NCBI GenBank assembly: GCA_015832175.1
Contig: WJXW01000017.1
Location: 930,001 to 994,000, forward strand
Reading direction: 5' to 3'
Source: Paraphaeosphaeria minitans
Lineage: Eukaryota; Ascomycota; Dothideomycetes; Pleosporales; Didymosphaeriaceae
Length of the DNA: 64,000 bases
In this document: positions 42,803 through 53,882 of the stretch, piece by piece
Layout: every line of letters begins with the position of its first letter
Position numbering within the stretch: the stretch's first letter is position 1
Translations under genes and position numbers: made by a program
Notes under the pieces: generated by a model
What the model saw: only the letters and a program-made list of their open reading frames with translations
Databases searched by the model: none
Told to the model about the DNA's origin: nothing

Positions 42803-43893
42803 TCACTTTCGTCGTCTCAAAACAGCTCCAACAACTTGAATCCTACAAACGTCTGCGTATGCCCCTTTTCCAATCTCTTCTGACCACATATCTGGGTGGA
42901 GAATTATGTATTCCAGCAGCTCGATCCCCTTGATACCATGTAACTTTTCTAGTAGAGCGTCGTATGCTGGATCAGCAGCAGGTATGGCAACTCCTGTGTA
43001 CAGCATGACAATACCAGTCGCGGAGACTATATCGATAGCTTCTTCAACAATCCTCATAGAGATGCCGAGTCCAGACTCCGCACCTCCATCTGCATATATC
43101 GGCAGCGCTATGCCTCCGGTAGTTGCAGCAATATACGGTGGATTGCTGACAATCAGATCGATACCAGAGGACTTCAGCGCCTGAGGTATTGCTGCGTACA
43201 AATTGGACTCGTGGAAGTCGACTTTCACACCCGCCAGGTGCGCATTAACGCCACCGAGCGAGAGCGCGCGTGAGTTGAGGTCCAGTCCAAGCACCTGTGC
43301 ATTCGGATATGTCCTTGCCATGTGTATTGCGCCTGCGCCTGAGCCGCAACATACATCTATAATGGAATTGGGCGCGTGGAATAGGTGACGCACTGCCGTC
43401 TGTAGCCATGATATGAACAGGTACGTATCTGGCCCGAAGAAAACAGCATCCGCAACAGCTGGGAAAGACGAGTGAACGTAGAAAAGCGACGAAGAATCGG
43501 GATCGCCATATGGTACTTGTGGAAGGTAGAAGTCGGACACGCGGATTGTAGAACGATATTTGTTATTGTTCAATGTGATGACCCCCGCGTGGAGAAGGCT
43601 CTCAAAGACATGCCCAGGGACTATGTTCAGGACCGCCTCTCTGTGGAACCCTGTTAGCATGCTAGAGGCTTGCGTAGCGGCACTGAGGGCACATGCGTGG
43701 GATCGGTATACCTTGTGCATGGTAGGTTCCAGCCGAAGAAATCCTGCGCATTCTTCGCCTCTGCGCTCGATGAGGCCGAGTTCCGTTTCTCGATTACCCT
43801 ACCTTGTGTTTCAGGTGAAGGACATACAAAGGCATACTTCACCTTGGCCAGGTGCTCAACGAGTGCTGTGTAGGCCTTGGTATTCTCGGCCAT
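42803..43893 (-). CDS. Class I SAM-dependent methyltransferase with NPPY motif (HemK/MTS-like)
   Basis: Two exons on the minus strand: 43893-43712 and 43661-42803, giving 346 residues. The acceptor used is CCTCTAG; the nearer CTAACAG would break the frame. The SAM-binding motif I is IIDVCCGSGAGAIHMA (around Asp164), the acidic loop of motif II is LGLDLNSRAL, and motif IV is VSNPPYIA (NPPY at 235-238). NPPY enzymes methylate side-chain amides (as in HemK/PrmC) or exocyclic amines of nucleic acids. The N-terminal domain (residues 1-120) is not the classical PrmC helical bundle, so the substrate is uncertain. The C terminus ends in the basic AVLRRRK. Confidence 0.85.
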
Positions 43894-44349
43894 GTTTGAC
43901 TGTGTACAGTTCCGCGGGGCACGTTCAGGTTGCTATGAAAGAAGAACAATGACATTTTGCAATACTACCTAAACAATAAAAATGATGGTGTGACATGTCG
44001 CCAGTGTCGTGGTAACGGTGACGTGGTGAAATAGTATGGTCTAGGTACGTTTACGGCACACAGGGTCCGAGGCACAGCGATCTCATTGGTTGGAAGCTAC
44101 TACCTAAGTATTCCTTGCAGCCGATTGAAAAGTACTAATAAGAGCCCACTAGTGCCTACCCATGCGATTCAAGGGTGCCCATGTGATGGCATGGTCTAGA
44201 ATTTACCATGTTGAGTGGCGGTCGTAAGTGGCGGCAATCGTCATCGTAATTACCTACACTTCGTGGCACCTTTTCACACTACCTATACCTACCAACGTGT
44301 TTGTTCAGAACCCACCAATGCGACTCTTAGCATCCACAGAATTCGCAAA
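43894..44349. other. Intergenic region, divergent promoters
   Basis: Shared 5' region of the methyltransferase (minus) and the heme-oxygenase-like gene (plus). An in-frame open stretch precedes the latter's ATG but has no ATG of its own. Confidence 0.4.
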
Positions 44350-46650
44350 ATGTTCATCTTATACACTACCATAGCAGTTCTGATCTCGTTCCTGGCTGTG
44401 ATCGCCTACGATGAAGTCCGCACACGTTTCTCCAAAGGCCGGTCAAGAAGAAAGGACGTCGAGATACCACTCAGCCCGAAGATGGTCGCCTACGATGACA
44501 CAAAGAATCAAGCTGAGAAAGAAGGAAGAGGCTCCATTGCCCAGACGGATGAGGAAGTGATGACGAACGAGGAGATGCAATCGCACAAACAATTGTACTA
44601 CAAGCTACACAACCTCGAACATCATCCTAATATATTGTCCGAATGCCGCGAGCTTCTCATTTCCTTGCTGTCAGCCACCATCGCAGAGGCACAGAAACAC
44701 AAAGACGACACCATCCTCACGCTTGAGAAGTTCTCCCCCGAGAAGCTACAAAAGCTCTTGGCAGCGAAGGATGATGACGTGACGGATCGATACAAAGAGT
44801 ATATTACCCGTCGCAAAGCTGGTGGACCGCGCGAGCTTTTTGGCGACCAGGCTGAGGCTAAGTGGTGGCTCAAGCAAGCTGCGCCAGTCAAGTACGTAGA
44901 CGGCGCGTGGCTCGGGCACATCAACAATGTTCGCACGCCGTTTGCGTTACGAAAGATCGCCAAGAATGCATGGCAAGTCATGTCAGAAGAGCTTGGGGAT
45001 GGTGACCTTGCAAAGAACCATGTTCACATTTATCGTACGCTGATGGACGACATCAATGCTGGGCTTCCTGCTGCCGATTCGGAGGACTTCATTCATGCGC
45101 GACATGGGCTCGATGAGGCCCGATGCTGGAAAGCTGCTGTGGCCCAGCTGCTGATTTCACTGTTCCCACATGAGTTTCTTCCAGAAGCACTGGGATTCAA
45201 TATGGCCTACGAAAGTTTGCCACTTCATCTACTCAAGACTATTACGGAGCTTCGCGAAGTGTTCCTAAATGCTTATTACTTCGAGCTGCACATCTGCATC
45301 GACAATGCGGACACCGGCCATGCCGCTATGGCAATGACAGCAGTAGTCGACTACATAACACTGATAGAGAGGACCGAAGGCCAGGAGGCTGCCAAAATTG
45401 CCTGGAGGCGCGTACAAGCTGGATATATACTAGCCGAAGGCCTTCCTACCACACCCGAACGCCCCTCACTCAAGAGAAAGGTCAACGACGCCAGCCCATT
45501 TCCAAGGTCTGAGACTGAAAGACAGCTGCTCGAAGTCTTTGCCGCAAAGTGCGCAGTTGCACATAAGATACACTGCAACAGTCGTTTGAAGATTGGCCGC
45601 CGTTCTTTGGTCGAGTGGCTCGAGCCACATGCGTTCGCGAACCCAAACTGGCAGAAGGATTTCCTCCATGATCTGAGCAACTGCAAGCCATGGGTCATAA
45701 AAGGCAATAGTGAAAAGAGCAAGCTGGTGAAGGAGCTTTCGTGGGAGGGGCGAATGTTTGGCAGCTTCATGCAAAGCGAAGTGCTGATTGTGAAAGCATG
45801 GATCAATGAGCTCGGCACAGCACCGGAAGCATCGTTGCCAGATCCTATGGTATACCCCAACTTCACTAATCAGTCATCTTCGAACCAATCATTTCTTGAA
45901 TCAAGAAACTCGGATATCCTGGAACAATACCCGGTTCTTTCAGGCGCCCCGATGTTGCCCGAACTAGCTCGCACACTGTACGAGAATTTATCTGATGTGA
46001 TACGAGAAGAGCCTCCAGTGGACATTTCGTCCATTAGCCTCCGCAACTTACTTCCTCTCTGGTTCACATCGACTGCGCTCCTCGAATCACTTCCTTCTGT
46101 TCCTGTACGCGCCGCAGATACCTTCGGTTCTGCTGTTATCCGTGTCCTCCGAGCTCAAGCTGGGTTCGACATCGAAGGACCAGGAGTTGCCGGGATGGAG
46201 GAAGTGTGGCGGACAGAGTCCGGAGATGCTCGCGGCATTGTTGAGCTCGGACTGGAGATGTGCGCTCGTGCAGGTTTGCGCAAGCCACAAACTTTGAAAG
46301 AAGTGGTGGCGCTAGGCAGCTTGGAATCTGCTGCATTCTCGGAGTGGATGTTATGGATGGGCATGCGATGGCTGACATATCGCGATGTTTTGGTGGGTTT
46401 GTCGTGGGCGTTCATGGAGGTACATGAATCAATTGGGCGACTTGAGGGATCTGATTCGACATTGAGTGGCGACATGAGACAAATCTTGATGGAAATCGCA
46501 GGAAGAGAGAGAGATGGACTTGAGGCCTGCAGGCAGGAACTTGGGAGTAATAAGACACGGAAGGAGGAGTTCGAGAAGGGTATTGCAATTGCGAGACGAG
46601 CATTAAGATTGATAAGCTCCGTAGAGAGTGATTCTGAGCGTCCTCAATAG
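44350..46650 (+). CDS. Membrane-anchored heme-oxygenase-like (iron-containing redox enzyme family) protein
   Basis: Single exon, 766 residues from the first ATG of the frame (44350). Residues 1-20 form a signal anchor (FILYTTIAVLISFLAVIAY). The segment KNHVHIYRTLMDDINAGLP, PEALGFNMAYESLPLHLLKTITELRE, YYFELHICIDNADTGHAAMAM matches the heme-oxygenase-like Haem_oxygenas_2 family, with spaced Glu/His residues that in related enzymes bind a di-iron centre or heme. A long C-terminal half (residues ~430-766) with no recognised domain follows and is mostly helical. Fungal members are uncharacterised. The gene looks intact and, unusually for this window, has no intron. Confidence 0.72.
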   Translation: MFILYTTIAVLISFLAVIAYDEVRTRFSKGRSRRKDVEIPLSPKMVAYDDTKNQAEKEGRGSIAQTDEEVMTNEEMQSHKQLYYKLHNLEHHPNILSECRELLISLLSATIAEAQKHKDDTILTLEKFSPEKLQKLLAAKDDDVTDRYKEYITRRKAGGPRELFGDQAEAKWWLKQAAPVKYVDGAWLGHINNVRTPFALRKIAKNAWQVMSEELGDGDLAKNHVHIYRTLMDDINAGLPAADSEDFIHARHGLDEARCWKAAVAQLLISLFPHEFLPEALGFNMAYESLPLHLLKTITELREVFLNAYYFELHICIDNADTGHAAMAMTAVVDYITLIERTEGQEAAKIAWRRVQAGYILAEGLPTTPERPSLKRKVNDASPFPRSETERQLLEVFAAKCAVAHKIHCNSRLKIGRRSLVEWLEPHAFANPNWQKDFLHDLSNCKPWVIKGNSEKSKLVKELSWEGRMFGSFMQSEVLIVKAWINELGTAPEASLPDPMVYPNFTNQSSSNQSFLESRNSDILEQYPVLSGAPMLPELARTLYENLSDVIREEPPVDISSISLRNLLPLWFTSTALLESLPSVPVRAADTFGSAVIRVLRAQAGFDIEGPGVAGMEEVWRTESGDARGIVELGLEMCARAGLRKPQTLKEVVALGSLESAAFSEWMLWMGMRWLTYRDVLVGLSWAFMEVHESIGRLEGSDSTLSGDMRQILMEIAGRERDGLEACRQELGSNKTRKEEFEKGIAIARRALRLISSVESDSERPQ

Positions 46651-46843
46651 CGTATTCCAATACAAGTTTCATAGGGAAGGGAAAGCAGACAGTTGAACAC
46701 TACACGAGACGCAAAGTCGATTATAACTTTGCAGGTAGTGACTCACCACATTGTCAAAGCAGGAAGGATAGCACTACACTTTCTAAGGGGACTTAGAACC
46801 ACTCAGAAAATATATTTAGCTGGAGATAGCTAGTTCTTGCTTC

Positions 46844-47884
46844 TTAGGTGAAGCACGCCTGTTTCCAGTTCAAGTAACTCCCTTTTGAATAGTTTCGGAG
46901 GTGGTCGCCACTCGTCAGGATGGGTGTATGGAGATCAGCGCGTCCATTGATGAAGTAGTTGTAGAGATCTGGGTTCGCGTAAGTGGCGAATGCTTGAGTA
47001 ACAATGAGATGCAGATCCGTAAGGAACGCCGTGAGATTGTACGGGCCCGACTTCTTGAGACGAGAGATAAGATACCCGCAAGCTTGTCCATCCAGGCTCG
47101 TAAACCCAAGATACAAGCCCAGGAAGCAGACTCGCGTACGCAGATCCTGTTAAGTTGTCGTGTGTCTCGATCGGATTAGGCACACATCCGTTAATTGCCA
47201 TGCCTGCGAAGCTGAGCTCAGGCGCTTACTATTCTTGCAGTTCGGACACCCATTCGCAAGCTACCGAACCGCCGGAATATGCCCACATGGCGTACTCGGT
47301 TTAAGAGGCCGGAAGAGAGGACAGCGCGGACTGAATCGAGATTTGCATGGCCTTCTGTGATGCCCATTGCGAAAGAAGCAGTGGGGCCTTCGTGGTCGGG
47401 CATATTAATGATCCATCCTCTCCCTAGGGCGTAGGCGTTTGTGGACCCTGCTCCAAATCTTAACAATCATCATAAATCAGCTACATATCGAGCTCTTTCG
47501 TGTACCGTAGTGTTAAAATGTAGTATCTATATCGAAAGGAGTGATGTTTGTGATGATTTGGTCTTCGAAGTAGCATTTTTTGAAAGGTATGAACAGTGTC
47601 ATGACTGCGAACGAAGGCTTGTAGTTTGAATCGGTTGTGCGATATACAGCGTTGTAGACAACTGAGGCGTTCGCTATCACTATAGTAGCATTTCCAGGGG
47701 CGTGAAGGATGCGCAGTATCGTTCCAGGCGCCGTCTTCTCAAACCCGTGAGGCGCAGTGTAAACGGGATCCCGACTCGGTGGTATGGGCTCCAACGAGTA
47801 CGGCTGCATCTGCAAGGGCGAGTCCGAGATTCTGAAAGGTGCAAGCAGGCATACTAGTGCCGCGAGAATTTGTGTGGTAAGCAT
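46844..47884 (-). pseudogene. Secretory lipase (LIP family) pseudogene
   Basis: Starts with a signal peptide (ATG at 47884, LTTQILAALVCLLAPF) and the family hallmark PGTILRILHAPGNATIVIANASVVYNAVYRTTD. The frame stops at 47513 after DIDTTF. A second block (from ~47462) reads GAGSTNAYALGRGWIINMPDHEGPTASF and DSVRAVLSSGLLN, then shifts frame near 47303 into the nucleophile region WAYSGGSVACEW. Two adjacent in-frame stop codons (TAG, TAA) follow at 47231-47226, after which PELSFAGMAINGCVPN resumes in the same frame. A further shift leads to LISRLKKSGPYNLTAFLTDLHL and NYFINGRADLHTPIL. The C-terminal ~100 residues with the catalytic Asp and His are absent. The family consists of secreted triacylglycerol lipases. 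Confidence 0.83.
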
Positions 47885-48740
47885 GATGAACCGACTGAAG
47901 CTGTGTTTCCGTGAGTCATGCCCAGACTGATCATTTATACATTTGCAACACAAATCCCTGAGTGCTAATATGCACACATGTCAATGGTCATCTTTCGCGT
48001 CAGGCCGAGAGAATTGTCCTATGATTTGCTCGTGCTGCAAATGAACCGGTGGTGAGAATTTAGCGTACACGTGGGATTACCTACGCTCCTTCGACGAGGC
48101 TTCACACCGTTGGGAAAAGATGCTGGTCATACGTCGTACCTGGTATTGCGTGCGGTTTTTCACATCAAAACGAATAGTCTATTTAATTCCGTCCCTATTG
48201 ACGACGGCGGGGTCTGAATTGGTTATCTTCGGATACCTATGCAAGACGTTGCATCGCTGGCCCACTGTCGAGCCTCAGCAATCAATGCCCGTAATCCGCA
48301 CATCCTCGGCCTCGAGTGTACTCAAGCTCTTGGGCTATCCAGGGAGGTACCATAGGTGATGATAAGCGAGTTCTGACAAGTATCAAAATTGATGAAGTTG
48401 TAATCCGCCGTGGGGTATTTGGAGGAAAGCGGGGTTAGCGTGCTGCTTCTCAACAGGGGATAGTGCGAAAGCTGCATCGTTCTCACGAGGATGCGCAACG
48501 GGCTCCTAGTTCTGTAGCATACTTCTTGCCTCGACCGAAAGTATTGAATATCTTCCAACATATGATTAACCTATATCCTCCCAATATGATTGGACTATGA
48601 TGGCATTCTTACTGACCCTGTAAGCCTCAAAGTTATGCAGTGCTCGGTGTACCTAGTGTTCTGAAAGCGCCGCCATGCGATTTGGCAACCTCAGCTCCTT
48701 TCAACACCTCTCTATTTAACGTCCATCGAACCCAATCGCC
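47885..48740. other. Intergenic region
   Basis: Divergent spacer between the lipase pseudogene and the SDR pseudogene; no gene recognised. Confidence 0.4.
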
Positions 48741-49632
48741 ATGGCGCGCATATTTATAACCGGCTCATCGGATGGCCTCGGCTCGATCGTCGCCCAGCGC
48801 CTGGTGGCTCGCGGCCATTCCGTCGTTCTCCACGCTCGAAATCCGGTGCGCGCTGAAGACGCGACAAAGGCGTGCTCGGGCGCAGAAACCGTCTTAACGG
48901 GCGATCTGTCTAGCATCGAAGAAACCAAGAAGCTTGCCGACGACGTAAACAAACTCGGCACATTCGATTGCGTTAACGCAGGACTATTCGGCGCTACTCT
49001 TCGGCGCTCCGTACAGCGATACAGCAGACGGCATACCTCCACTCGCAGCAGTCAACACGCTCGCGCCATATATACTCACATGCTTGATTGCTCGGCTCAA
49101 AAGAATGGTGTTCGTGTCGAGTGACATGCATCAGAGCGGTGACGGTAGTCTCGAAGACATACTGTGGCAGCAACGTGGAGAGAAGGGCTACGACCCCATC
49201 AAAGCGTATCGCGCAAGCAAGGTGTACGATACTCCCCTGTACACAGTGGTCAATGTCAGGAAATTGACCACTTGTGCATGATCCCACTTTTTGTGGCTCA
49301 GCTGACTTTGTACCCGCGAGTTTAGGCTCAACGTCATGCTTGCGAAAGCTTTTGCGCGGCGGTGGCCCGAGGGTAAGAGCAATTCGCTAGATCCAGGCTG
49401 GGTGCCGACCAAGATGGGCGGAACCAATGCTTCTGGGGATATGGAGGCAGCGGTAGCTACATATGTGATGCTGGCAGAGGGAGAGGAGGATAATGCACAG
49501 CGAAGCGGCATCTACTACAACCCTGGACCGACAGAAGGGCGGGCGCAAGCTTCAACGGACGACGAAAAAACGGCGCAGGAACGTCTGCTGCAGATTTGCG
49601 CTGATTTCACAGGCATGAAACAACCCATTTGA
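48741..49632 (+). pseudogene. Short-chain dehydrogenase with 13-bp duplication frameshift
   Basis: The ATG at 48741 opens a clean Rossmann start (IFITGSSDGLGSIVAQRLV, TGxxxGxG) and continues through DLSSIEETKKLADDV to NAGLFGA. There a 13-bp near-perfect tandem duplication (48984-48996 and 48997-49009) shifts the frame. Downstream, in the other frame, the protein resumes as GIPPLAAVNTLAPYILTCL, RMVFVSSDMHQSG and AYRASK, which holds the YxxxK pair. An intron (GTACGA at 49224 to TTTAG at 49325) joins it to LNVMLAKAFARRWP and DPGWVPTKMGG, ending at 49632. Apart from the duplication everything is intact, so this is either a very young pseudogene or an assembly or sequencing error. Confidence 0.75.
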
Positions 49633-50566
49633 AAAGGAAGAGACGCGCTGGATCTGTGCACATCGGAAGTTATCAGATGACCGCTAAGATTCCCTCTCCT
49701 TCGCCCTGTTTGCTCTTCTTCCTCGAGACTATGCCTACGTTAGTTGTAGCGTGTTTACGCTGCTCGACAAGTCATCATACCATGTTTCCGACCAATAGAC
49801 TAATATAGGCTCTAGAGACGCGGCATAGAACAACCCACTAAGAGATAATCGGTGCGCCACTCAGCGCTCAAGAAACTACGTTATTTTTGTCCGCTTTCCT
49901 TTGGTAATATAAACCGGATACTCTCGCCAAGGGTAACTCCCTACACAACGCAAGATCTAGCACACGACTAGGTGGGGTGACGATGTACCCAATGCGCAGA
50001 TAAACGAGCGAGCCAACCCCAAATCTTGCATCCTGAACCCAGCAGGTCGACTCATCCACAGATCCGAGGCGAAACACTTCGAAACGTCTGCTTACGTTGG
50101 CGAGACAACTAAAACTAGGTTGCACAGCTAGGTACCCCACAACACACGGAGCCTTGAGAGACCATGGGTCCCTTAGTTGCTCAAATTCAATACAACGGCT
50201 CTTTACGTACCATGGCCGGCGGGGTGTTCATCTTCGGGTCTGTGTTTGCAGTATTCGGCGCGGTGTTCTAGCAACTTATACTGAGAGACCTTGTGTACGT
50301 CTCGGTGCTGGTCGGATAACACAAACCGTCGATGAGTTTCCATACAAATTCCGGAAAAATTACAGACCAGTAATTGTCAGGCTATGAGGATCTATGGCTG
50401 GATGATCAGCCGAGAATGGCACGTGCCTCCGCAATCTAATATCCCCCGGGAATTGATTTAAGTAGCTTGTACGCTGCATGTGTGAGCACCGAAAGTCGAC
50501 TTGTATGGAACGAAGCGTAAGTGCTTAGCCCATAGCACCGAGCGATTATCACTTATCTAGAAATAT
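49633..50566. other. Intergenic region
   Basis: No coding sequence supported; small frames only. Confidence 0.45.
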
Positions 50567-51154
50567 GTGATGAAGCTCCATATTTCTGCGAGAAAAAAAA
50601 AGATGGTACTGAGGTCCTTGCTCTTTCAAACGACAAGAGCCTGCCCAATGGCTCTTTCCCCCTGCTGTGTCCTTAAACTGGAAAACTTCCTCAGGCCAAC
50701 ATGGGATTCCTCTGTTGATGTCCAAGGCTTCGAGGTTAAGATTATGGACAAACATACCGTTCATTCCTACCTCACTAACCCATGTCCACTAACAAATACT
50801 CAGGGTAAACATATCGGTGCAACTAAGCTTAGTGCATATACTACAATTGAGGCTTTCAAACACGGAAAAGGAGCGAAGAGTATAAAGAGTTTGAGGAACT
50901 GTGTAGGACCCTGAATTTATGCGATACGCCAGACAATGTCGCTACAGTGGGACATGGTGCGTTTGTGGTAACGAAGGATGACTCGAAAACTTTTAAGCTC
51001 GTAAGTTTTGCTCGTTCCACTTACCCCAAACACATCAAATACTAACAACCCCTAGCGCAAAAGGTTGGACAAGTATATTAGCGGTGGTGTCACTTACTGT
51101 TCTTCTACATCGACATGTGTTTATATCACGCCACCTCAGAATGTCGCTCAATAA
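50567..51154 (+). pseudogene. Degenerate coding remnant of unknown family
   Basis: Frame 1 (50567-50914) includes GKHIGATKLSAYTTIEAFKHGK after a possible CTCAG acceptor at about 50803. A one-base shift near 50865 leads into a second protein-like stretch, KEFEELCRTLNLCDTPDNVATVGHGAF then VVTKDDSKTFKL, ending at a GTAAGT donor (51001). A CCCCTAG acceptor (51055) joins RKRLDKYISGGVTYCSSTST to a TAA at 51154. The splice sites and composition argue for former coding; the shift argues for decay, though an unrecognised intron could also explain it. No domain recognised. Confidence 0.4.
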
Positions 51155-51704
51155 TCTGACACTTGATGCGAGTGGCGATCTGTGAATTCCCGGGTTCCCG
51201 AACGGTACGCAGCTGATGGAATGGAGCAAAAATTCGGTGAAAAGCAAGTCGCCAGCAACAGTATGGAGAAAAGCAAAAGATCGAGGGTGCTTGAAGATCT
51301 CGAAGCGGGGATCCTTAACGGTATCATCACTGTGAGGCATGATGAGAAGACCGGGAGGTTGTTCATGGGGGGTGAGTGCACATGATGGTTGGATGTATGC
51401 TGATGAGATTAGCTGTCTTCAACGAAATCGTGGTATGCGATCATATCACCTAAGGCTAAGTACAAGCCCCTCGCTGGACTGGCCTTTGTCTGTCGGTAGC
51501 TGCTTACTAGCGAATCACCGGGATGGCTGTGTAGCGTGAATGGGGACAAAGACCAGCACATGATGTTGCCAACGATATTGCTCTTTGTCTCAATTTTACA
51601 ACAACATAGTCCGATACCCCTACCTCATGCGAGCATTTTATTCAAAAATTCAAAAATCTTTTCATCTACACGCAGCATTGAATTGCGTCTGGAATCAGTA
51701 CACA
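51155..51704. other. Intergenic region
   Basis: Contains a 67-codon frame (51182-51385) rich in charged residues; no evidence that it is a gene. Confidence 0.35.
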
Positions 51705-53882
51705 ATGACCGCGAAACAATCAGCACCCGTAGAACACGCAGCTGGCCTTGGGGTTGGCACTGCTCACCATGAAAGACGAACGCTACTCAGAACCCGGAAG
51801 GCACGCCTGCGCGCTCAGGCGAATGTAAGAATAGTCAACGAGCTGCGCCCCGAAGTCGAGCATGCCAACTTTAGTCGCCGCACAAGCTATGATATGGATT
51901 ATGAAGTTTGGAAAACCATGAGCGAAGACACCAAAAAGACGGAACTGGCGGAAAGGCTGGGCATTCCAGTTGAGGATTTGCAAAGCATTCATCGATCCGG
52001 CAGCACTGTCACACTAACATTCGATATCCGTAACCCCCTTCTGCATGCCCATAAGAAGCCTCTGTACCAGGACGTCGGCGACGATGGCAATCCTGGTGTA
52101 TTGTACGGAACTCATCCGCCATAACTGGAACATGATGCTCACCTCTGACCATACGGGCCAGAGCAACATGCGAAAGAGTTAGCACGCGCAGAAGCTCTCA
52201 GCTACAAGCCCATTCCAAACGTACCGCCTGCTTACACGGATCTGCCGTTGGAGGAGCTGCTAGATCTCAGTCACATGATCACCATCGAAGAGTTATTGGT
52301 GTACTTTCCGAACCACGTCGCCCGCTGGCCCGGCCTAGCAGCCACACTGCGATGGACAAATCTGGACCGACTCTTCTACCGCGCAGCACGCATCATCAAC
52401 CTTGCTCGCGGGTTGCACGAAAGTCTGCGTCGAGAGGACCAGCACACGGAAGTCCTCCCGCTGCAGAAGAAAATCGAACGAGCCATCAGAGAACTTGACC
52501 CTGGATACAGGGTGTTTGACTTCCCGCACGAGAATTACAGCCAAGATGCAATAAACGCTATCCTCCACAAGAGGCCGCGTGGGCAGAGCGTGCAACAAGA
52601 CTTGGTGTGCAAGATTCAAGAGGCAGCTGGCTACATCACCGGCATCAACGAGTTCGAAGCGCACAGTCCCTTCTCGCAGTACATGAAGCAGTTCCAACCT
52701 GAATTCAAGCGTTTGCCTCCTCCCAATATACCAGGACACACTAGAGGGCTTGGAAGCCTCGAGGCTTATGTGACCTACCAAGCTGCAGCAGGGGATGGAT
52801 TTACCGGATAGCCCACCCAAGGCGCAACAGGTTCCGCCACGGCGACTCCGCCGCTCCACGGGAATGAACCGTCACCAGAAGCATGTGACGATCCGGACTG
52901 CTACCAACTGGAGTGTGAAAAAGTCCATACAGCAGCGCAGCAGACTCAAACCTGGAACCCAGCCCAACCGATAGTATTCGCCAGCGACGGTGCAGCAGCC
53001 ATCCGCACCAGGAACAGCCCGCAACCTCCTTCTCAAGGATGTAACCAGGGTGCTGCGTGCCGCGACAAAAATTGCACTCTCCAGCACCCGGGCCCATGGA
53101 CACGTACAAGCGTGCGCCTCAATCCCTCCTCCATCCAAGGCCGCTGCAGAGAACAAGCGCGGTGCACCGATGCCGAATGCAGCAAGGGCCACGGCTCGTG
53201 GGCATGGATGTACGACAGCAAGGGCCCTGTGGGTAATACGAACGGTACGAACGGAGAGGCCTGCCGTGCGCCCTGGCAAAGGGCGTGCGGTTTCGAGTCG
53301 CGGTCGGATGGGCGCAGAAAGGCGAATTGTCCGTTTGGACATCGTGGGCCGAGGACTTCACTGGATATGGGGTTGGAGTTTGAAACACTTCCGAGGTGTG
53401 CTTGGGATCGGAAGTGTACCAATGGGAGGTTTAATAAAGCCCATTCGTCGGCGGCGAGTGATGGTGGTAATCGGGGTGGTGGCGGTGGGCAAGATGCTCG
53501 TGGCGGACGAGGACGCGGTGGTGGGCAACGCACTGGTGGCGGGCAACGTATCGGCGGTGGACAGCATGCTAATGGCGGCGAGGACGCGGTGTTGACTCAC
53601 GAAGAGGAAATGTCCCTGTACCTGGCGGCGGTGTGCCGCAGGGTCCTCGAAATCATAGAGGTAGAGGCAGGGGCGGAGGAAGGCATCGTTGAGATACATA
53701 AAAGCTGGCTATCGTGTCATGGCGACATTTTGAGATCCGTGCAATACATCGAAAAAACTTCGAGTGCGATCAGTTCATATATTTCCTACCCTAGAGCTAC
53801 AATTTGCAGTCGGGTGGTTGTCCCAGCGCTTTCAATAGCGTCTGGACGTATTATTGAAGCTAATCGTTCTTCCACGAATTGA
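51705..53882 (+). CDS. Putative RNA-binding protein: Nab2-like CCCH fingers and RGG box, with in-frame amber or mini-intron
   Basis: Exon 1 51705-52095 and exon 2 from 52162 (GTGTAT donor, CTGAC branch, CCAG acceptor) give 346 residues to a TAG at 52809-52811. The same frame then stays open to 53882. Beyond the TAG are clustered C-x4/5-C-x4-C-x3-H fingers of the Nab2 type (CDDPDCYQLECEKVH, CNQGAACRDKNCTLQH, CREQARCTDAECSKGH), plus looser Cys/His sets, an RGG-type Gly/Arg tract (GGRGRGGGQRTGGGQ) and a short helical tail. A 42-nt in-frame intron (52770-52811, GTGACC to GATAG) would remove the TAG and fuse both halves; its donor is weak. Otherwise the finger region is cut off by a nonsense codon. 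The N-terminal half has no known domain. Nuclear RNA binding is inferred. Confidence 0.6.
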
